From contig JBBROD010000088.1 in assembly GCA_038229715.1 (NCBI GenBank), positions 1 to 17,239 of the forward strand: 17,239 nucleotides of DNA, in the 5' to 3' direction. The notes under the pieces were generated by a model. The model made no database searches. It was not told the DNA's origin and was given only the letters and a program-made list of their open reading frames with translations. This document shows positions 13,986 through 17,239 of the stretch, piece by piece (the stretch's first letter is position 1; the number at the start of each line of letters is the position of its first letter). Source of the DNA: JANMES01 sp038229715 (GTDB taxonomy: Bacteria > Planctomycetota > Phycisphaerae > Tepidisphaerales > Tepidisphaeraceae). A program made the position numbers and the translations under genes.

Positions 13986-15530
13986 TTAGCCTGCGATTTC
14001 AACCTTGGGAAACAGCACCTGCCCCGTTCCCAACTGATGACCCGGCGGGAGCGGTTTTCCCAGCAATTGCCCGAGGGTCTTGCCGGTAAGGTCGACCCCA
14101 AGCTGCGCCAAACCGGCTGCGGCTTTTTCGGGAAGCAGCGGCAGCAGGCCGACGAGCGCTTGGTAGACGGCTTGGGTCGCAAGGTTAAGGACGGTATCGA
14201 GCCTCGCCGATCGCGCAGAGTCTTTCGCCAGCTTGAATGGCGCGGTTGTGTCGATGTAACCGTTGGCCGCCCGGGCGAGTTCGATCGGCAGCAACGCGCA
14301 TTGCTGCAGTTCGAGGTTGGCGTAGGCGTTTTGCAGATTTTTAGCGAAAGCGGCAAGCGACTTTGAAACGTGCTCGTCCTCGCTAGAGGTTTCGCCAACC
14401 GCGGGGAGCACGCCTTGTCGGTATTTGGTGGTCATGTTCAGAACACGGTTGAGCAGATTGCCCACCACGTTGCCGAGTTCAGTGTAAGTGCGGACGAATT
14501 CGGTATCCGACCAATCCAGATCGCTACCGAACGGTGCCGCCCGTACGACGTAATAGCGCAGCGCGTCCTGACCGTACAGGCTGATGAATTTCCGCAGCTT
14601 GGCGATGTCGACGGTGTTCCCAAGCGACTTGCTCATCTTCTCGCCGTTGGCAGTCCAATAGCCGTGGGCGTAGACGCATTTGGGCAGCGGCAGATCGAGC
14701 GCGAACAGCATCGCCGGCCAATAGACGGTGTGGAACCACAAAATGTCCTTCGCGATCAGATGCACATCCGCCGGCCAGAACTGTTTGAATTTACTGTCGT
14801 CAGCCGTGCCGTAGCCCAAGGCGCTGATGTAGTTCGTGAGTGCGTCGATCCAGACGTACACCACATGCTCCGGATCGTTCGGCAGCGGGATGCCCCACTT
14901 CAGCGTATCCCGGCTGATAGCCAGATCGGTCACGCCGGCCTGCAGCTTACTGATCACCTCGTTGCGCCTGATTTCCGGTCTCAGGAAGCCGGGGTTGTCT
15001 TGAATGTGCGCAATCACGCGCGGCACGTACTTGGTCAGCCGGAAGAAATACGTCGGTTCTTTGAACCGCACGAGCGGCTTCTTACTGATGGCGCTTTTAA
15101 AGTCGTTCGCCTTAGCGGCGGTTTCAGTAACGAACTCTTCCTGACCCTCGTCGTACCAGCTTTCGTAGCTGCCGAGATAGATGTCGTCGCTGGCTACAAG
15201 CTTCCGCACCACTTCCGTTACCGCGGCCTTGTGGCGCGGCTCGGTCGTGCGGATGAAATCGTCGTTGCTGATGCCCAACTCTTTCCAGAACGCCTTGAAC
15301 GACGCGCTGACCCGATCGACCAGTTCCTGCGGCGAAATCCCCTGCTCGGCGGCGGTTTTGGCCATCTTCGTGCCGTGCTCGTCGGTCCCGGTGAGGAAAT
15401 ACGTCGCATCCCCCGTGAGCCGGTGAAACCGCGCTAACGTATCCGCGACGGCTGTGGTGTAATAGCTGCCCAAGTGCGGCTCGGCGTTGGGGTAATAGAT
15501 CGGTGTCGTGATATAAAAATGGTCGCTCAT
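13986..15530 (-). CDS. metG: Methionyl-tRNA synthetase
   Basis: Charges tRNA-Met with methionine. The 514-residue product is a class I synthetase with the HIGH-equivalent HLGS at residues 19-22, FLTGTDEHG (45-53), a Trp/Asp-rich methionine pocket (YVWIDALTNY, 225-234) and KMSKS at 298-302. The connective-peptide knuckle near residues 120-136 (GSYESWYDEGQEEFVTE) has no zinc-binding Cys pairs, as in the zinc-free subgroup. The protein ends after the helical anticodon-binding domain and lacks the C-terminal tRNA-binding (EMAP-II-like) domain found in longer bacterial forms. I start it at the ATG at 15530, where the family's FYITTPIYYPN begins; the frame is open 16 codons further upstream without homology. 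The ribosome site is weak. It is followed closely by the FHA-ATPase gene and is probably co-transcribed with it. Confidence 0.96.
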   Translation of the reverse strand: MSDHFYITTPIYYPNAEPHLGSYYTTAVADTLARFHRLTGDATYFLTGTDEHGTKMAKTAAEQGISPQELVDRVSASFKAFWKELGISNDDFIRTTEPRHKAAVTEVVRKLVASDDIYLGSYESWYDEGQEEFVTETAAKANDFKSAISKKPLVRFKEPTYFFRLTKYVPRVIAHIQDNPGFLRPEIRRNEVISKLQAGVTDLAISRDTLKWGIPLPNDPEHVVYVWIDALTNYISALGYGTADDSKFKQFWPADVHLIAKDILWFHTVYWPAMLFALDLPLPKCVYAHGYWTANGEKMSKSLGNTVDIAKLRKFISLYGQDALRYYVVRAAPFGSDLDWSDTEFVRTYTELGNVVGNLLNRVLNMTTKYRQGVLPAVGETSSEDEHVSKSLAAFAKNLQNAYANLELQQCALLPIELARAANGYIDTTAPFKLAKDSARSARLDTVLNLATQAVYQALVGLLPLLPEKAAAGLAQLGVDLTGKTLGQLLGKPLPPGHQLGTGQVLFPKVEIAG

Positions 15531-15562
15531 TGCTGGTTCGATCTTACTCGATGGCGGGGAAT

Positions 15563-15810
15563 TGAACCACGGAGGCACGGAGACACGGAGAAATGCGAGA
15601 AAATGTTGGAACAGACCTCGCGCTCAACGCGCACTCCAAACGGGTGACGCGCGAAGCCAATTTTTGTTAGTGTGGCACTGTCCCGATTCAGTGATCGACT
15701 GCACATTGGAACGACTACTGGAATGCTAAAGAATCTTCTGAAGACCGACACAGACAAGAATGCATATTCTCACTGAATTTATCCGTGTCCATCTGTGTTC
15801 ATCTGTGGAC
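15563..15810. repeat. Possible non-coding repeat element with periodic inverted ends (type D)
   Basis: This intergenic stretch between metG and the ESCRT-III-like gene has no convincing ORF. The left end has an ~8-bp periodic motif (CCACGGAGG, CACGGAGA, CACGGAG; 15568-15590). The right end, read in reverse complement, has a related periodic motif (CCACAGATG, ACACAGATGG, ACACGGAT; 15781-15808). The ends therefore look like diverged inverted termini around an AT-richer core. I recognise both end types as common dispersed sequences in bacterial genomes, from memory. The right end abuts the stop codon at 15813. Confidence 0.45.
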
Positions 15811-15812
15811 GA

Positions 15813-16409
15813 CTAATCTTTTTGCTTCGCCCCGAGTTCTTTCGCGATCTCGCTTTCCAACTCATCGAGCTTGCCGAGTTCGGCCTTCTCAGACGCCAGG
15901 ACATCCGCATCAATCATGCGGTCAATTTCGGCGTCGCTGACGGCCTCATTACTCGCTTCAGGCGAGATAGAACTGTCCTTCATCGCATCAAGGAACAGGT
16001 CCATCCGCTCTTCGAGCGTGCTGGCCTTGGTGACGGCTTTTTCCCAGTCGGCCTGGGTTTTGGTCAGGTCCATCTCCTCGAACGTCCGGCTGATTTCCTT
16101 CGCCATCAACGCCATGCTCTCAGCAAACTGCTGGCTGGCGGCGGCTTGTTGCTGGATCAGCATCGCATTCTTGATCGACAACAATTGCCGCTCGAGCATC
16201 TTCTTCACGGTCGCCGTTTTCTTCAGCGCGTTGCGGATGAACTGGTACTGGCCGTCGTCGCCGATCTTTTTAGCTTGCTGGGCGTTCTTGATGAAATCCT
16301 CGGCGAACTTCTGCTGCTGGCGCACCGATTTTTCAATCGCGCGAACGCCCTGGCGGATTTTCATCTCCCGCTCAATGCGGCGTTCTTCCTTGCTTTTGAA
16401 CAGTCCCAT
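15813..16409 (-). CDS. ESCRT-III/Snf7-like helical protein
   Basis: A 198-residue, highly charged, nearly all-helical protein with no signal peptide. The pattern matches eukaryote-type ESCRT-III subunits (CHMP2/CHMP3, Vps2/Vps24). It starts MGLF, followed by a basic region and a long helix (~8-48) without helix breakers. A short break at IGDDGQ precedes a basic helix (~55-85) corresponding to the second arm of the helical hairpin. A Gln/Ala/Met-rich segment leads to FAESMALMAKEI and a further helix around 118-145. An acidic C-terminal region contains AEIDRMID (160-167), close to the MEIDRIL of CHMP3, and a final amphipathic segment (DELESEIAKEL). A classic MIM1 motif is not seen. Inferred role: membrane-binding polymer for remodelling or repair. 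The start at 16409 follows the membrane-protein stop by 8 nt; an upstream in-frame extension is not protein-like. A generic coiled coil or PspA relative is the alternative. Confidence 0.65.
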   Translation of the reverse strand: MGLFKSKEERRIEREMKIRQGVRAIEKSVRQQQKFAEDFIKNAQQAKKIGDDGQYQFIRNALKKTATVKKMLERQLLSIKNAMLIQQQAAASQQFAESMALMAKEISRTFEEMDLTKTQADWEKAVTKASTLEERMDLFLDAMKDSSISPEASNEAVSDAEIDRMIDADVLASEKAELGKLDELESEIAKELGAKQKD

Positions 16410-16417
16410 TGAGGGTC

Positions 16418-16708
16418 TCACTTCTTTCGCAATGGAGGGATGCTCAGGCCGATCAGGAACGCGCCGATCGACATCCAGAAGATTCCGCGACGAGAGCCGA
16501 GCATCACCAAGCCAATCCCGGCTGCCAGAAACGCCAAGCCGAACGCCAGTTTCAGTTGCCCGCCGGTGACGCCGCACATGGCGATCAGCATGCCGATGAA
16601 CTCCGCCAGGCCGCTTAGGCGCTCGCCGAACCAGCCGCCGATTTTGGCGACGAAGCCGTCTTCGGGGCCGGGTCGGCCGTAGTCGATTTTTTCTGCGGGT
16701 TCGCTCAT
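16418..16708 (-). CDS. Small multi-pass membrane protein upstream of the ESCRT-III-like gene
   Basis: A 96-residue protein. After a polar N-terminus (~1-20) and an amphipathic stretch (IGGWFGERLSG, ~23-33) it has two or three hydrophobic segments: about 34-49, 53-71 and 75-90, rich in Gly, Leu, Ile and Met. A basic RR turn (73-74) and the basic end PPLRKK suggest these parts face the cytosol. I do not recognise a family. The start at 16708 overlaps the stop of the 37-residue ORF by ATGA, so translation is probably coupled. The next gene, the ESCRT-III-like one, begins 8 nt after its stop. The context suggests it anchors or regulates that protein at the membrane (inference). Confidence 0.75.
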   Translation of the reverse strand: MSEPAEKIDYGRPGPEDGFVAKIGGWFGERLSGLAEFIGMLIAMCGVTGGQLKLAFGLAFLAAGIGLVMLGSRRGIFWMSIGAFLIGLSIPPLRKK

Positions 16709-16818
16709 TTCGGTTCGCCTTTCATCCATTTCATGATCCGCCAGACCGGCCAAAGCATCAACCACATCGCCCACTCGGCGGCGTTGTTGCGGTGGAGGTT
16801 GGGTTCTTCGGGTTGCAT
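16705..16818 (-). CDS. 37-residue Trp/Met-rich small protein
   Basis: A very short ORF (ATG at 16818, TGA at 16705-16707) whose stop overlaps the start of the membrane-protein gene as ATGA. The peptide has a polar N-terminus (MQPEEPNLHRNN), then a strongly hydrophobic, aromatic helix with Trp at 16, 19, 23, 26 and 31 and Met at 18, 21, 29 and 32, ending in a basic segment (R27, K30, K33, K37). Trp every three to five residues suggests an interface-bound or short transmembrane helix, N-terminus outside or flat on the membrane. The ribosome site is weak (AAAGAA). Its coupling to the next gene and its non-random composition support it being real, but no homologue is known to me. Confidence 0.55.
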   Translation of the reverse strand: MQPEEPNLHRNNAAEWAMWLMLWPVWRIMKWMKGEPK

Positions 16819-16832
16819 GTCAGTTCTTTTTC

Positions 16833-16896
16833 GTCGCATGGGCTACCAGCCCATGCCTTTGTTCGGACTCGGGCATGGGCTGGTAGCCCATGCGAC
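16833..16896. repeat. Palindromic repeat pair, type B, copy 2
   Basis: Arms at 16833-16856 and 16873-16896 are identical to the arms at 4980-5044; only the 16-nt spacer differs. It lies between the stop of the partial gene (16927) and the start of the 37-residue ORF (16818), 14 nt upstream of that ATG. In RNA it would form a long hairpin immediately before the ribosome site of the three-gene cluster. Confidence 0.9.
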
Positions 16897-16926
16897 AGTA
16901 GCGACCTCGCGCCGAACCGCGGGGGC

Positions 16927-17239
16927 TCACAACTCCTTGATCGACTGCCGCTTCTTCACGGCGGCGTCGGCTTGTTCGAAGGCGGCTTCCTGCTTGACCT
17001 TACCGCGATCGACCTGGTCCCACAATTGCATCAGCTCCTGCCCCGCCGAGCTCAGGCCGGCCGACGCGAGCGCGTCGTGATCGGACTGCTCGCCGGCGCC
17101 GAGGATTTCGCCCAGCCGCTCCTGGTACATGTCATGAGTGATCGCATCGTCCTCGATCCAGTTAGTGATCCTGGCGACATCTTTATCCGTAATCTGCAGC
17201 CGGCCGAGGGCTTTGCCGCGTTCTGTTCCCTCCTTCACC
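16927..17239 (-). CDS. 3' end of an uncharacterised gene (truncated by window edge)
   Basis: At least 103 residues, open to the edge of the window; a GTG at 17238 could be a start but is more likely internal. The visible part is charged and helical, containing ITDKDVARITNWIEDD, MYQERLGEILGAGEQ, a linker with LASAGLSSAG, and a Lys/Gln/Glu/Ala-rich final helix (RGKVKQEAAFEQADAAVKK). It has no Cys, no membrane segment and no motif I recognise. It is on the same strand as the ESCRT-III-like cluster, separated from it by about 108 nt that hold the type B repeat. Whether it belongs to the same operon cannot be judged without the upstream sequence. Confidence 0.7.
   Translation of the reverse strand, partial: VKEGTERGKALGRLQITDKDVARITNWIEDDAITHDMYQERLGEILGAGEQSDHDALASAGLSSAGQELMQLWDQVDRGKVKQEAAFEQADAAVKKRQSIKEL

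Noticed and set aside
14370..15437. 355-codon plus-strand open frame opposite metG
   Set aside because: It is antisense to an intact methionyl-tRNA synthetase and lacks any protein-family pattern.
15528..15540. HLGS in place of HIGH in methionyl-tRNA synthetase as a sign of a defective enzyme
   Set aside because: The last position of this motif varies among class I synthetases; KMSKS and the methionine pocket are intact, so the enzyme is probably normal.
15527..15757. 76-codon minus-strand frame upstream of metG
   Set aside because: Its translation runs through the periodic CCGTG repeat and overlaps the metG start region. There is no ribosome site or protein-like pattern.
15795..16412. Leu/Phe-rich plus-strand open frame opposite the ESCRT-III-like gene
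   Set aside because: It would look like a hydrophobic protein, but this is what results from reading Lys/Glu/Gln codons on the other strand. The minus-strand gene is supported by operon spacing.

Overview
The window looks like chromosomal DNA of a free-living Gram-negative-type bacterium with fairly high GC. I think it is most likely a planctomycete or another PVC-group relative. That is inference from the mix of short palindromic repeat families, an FHA-GspE fusion, a secreted protein with a Gly-rich tail, an ESCRT-III-like protein and a methionyl-tRNA synthetase with no visible zinc cysteines. No rRNA gene is present to settle the taxonomy. Almost every gene lies on the minus strand; rpiA is the only convincing plus-strand gene. 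There is no prophage, CRISPR array or transposase gene.

Layout, left to right. 1-180: no gene. 181-717 (-): small protein with a predicted dimeric alpha/beta-barrel domain and a disordered tail. 893-1573 (+): rpiA. 1615-2862 (-): ketosynthase of the KAS II type with features of type II polyketide KS-alpha. 2890-2992 (-): tRNA-Thr(CGT) followed at once by a strong intrinsic terminator. 3134-3249: inverted repeat pair. 3283-4966 (-): two-gene operon, nfo (endonuclease IV) then a polysaccharide deacetylase. 4980-5044: second type of palindromic pair. 5052-6098 (-): DUF89 damage-control phosphatase resembling the PANK4 C-terminal domain. 6223-10142 (-): xdhA-xdhB, the two subunits of xanthine dehydrogenase, joined by an ATGA overlap. 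10366-12138 (-): secreted protein of unknown function with its own promoter candidate and terminator. 12280-15530 (-): metG followed by a GspE/PilB-type ATPase with an N-terminal FHA domain. 15563-15810: a possible repeat element. 15813-16818 (-): a tight three-gene cluster. 16927 to the window edge (-): 3' end of another gene.

The most interesting locus is the cluster at 15813-16818. It encodes a 37-residue Trp-rich peptide, a 96-residue multi-pass membrane protein (ATGA overlap with the peptide gene), and 8 nt further on a 198-residue helical protein. That protein has the size, MGLF start, basic N-terminal helix, charged middle and acidic C-terminus of eukaryote-type ESCRT-III (CHMP/Vps24-like) subunits. 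Together they suggest a small membrane-remodelling unit. The evidence is pattern similarity, not a database search.

A second theme is repeats. At least four kinds of inverted palindromic or periodic repeat sit between genes, and one appears to have inserted in frame at the 3' end of xdhA, giving the protein a repeat-encoded tail.
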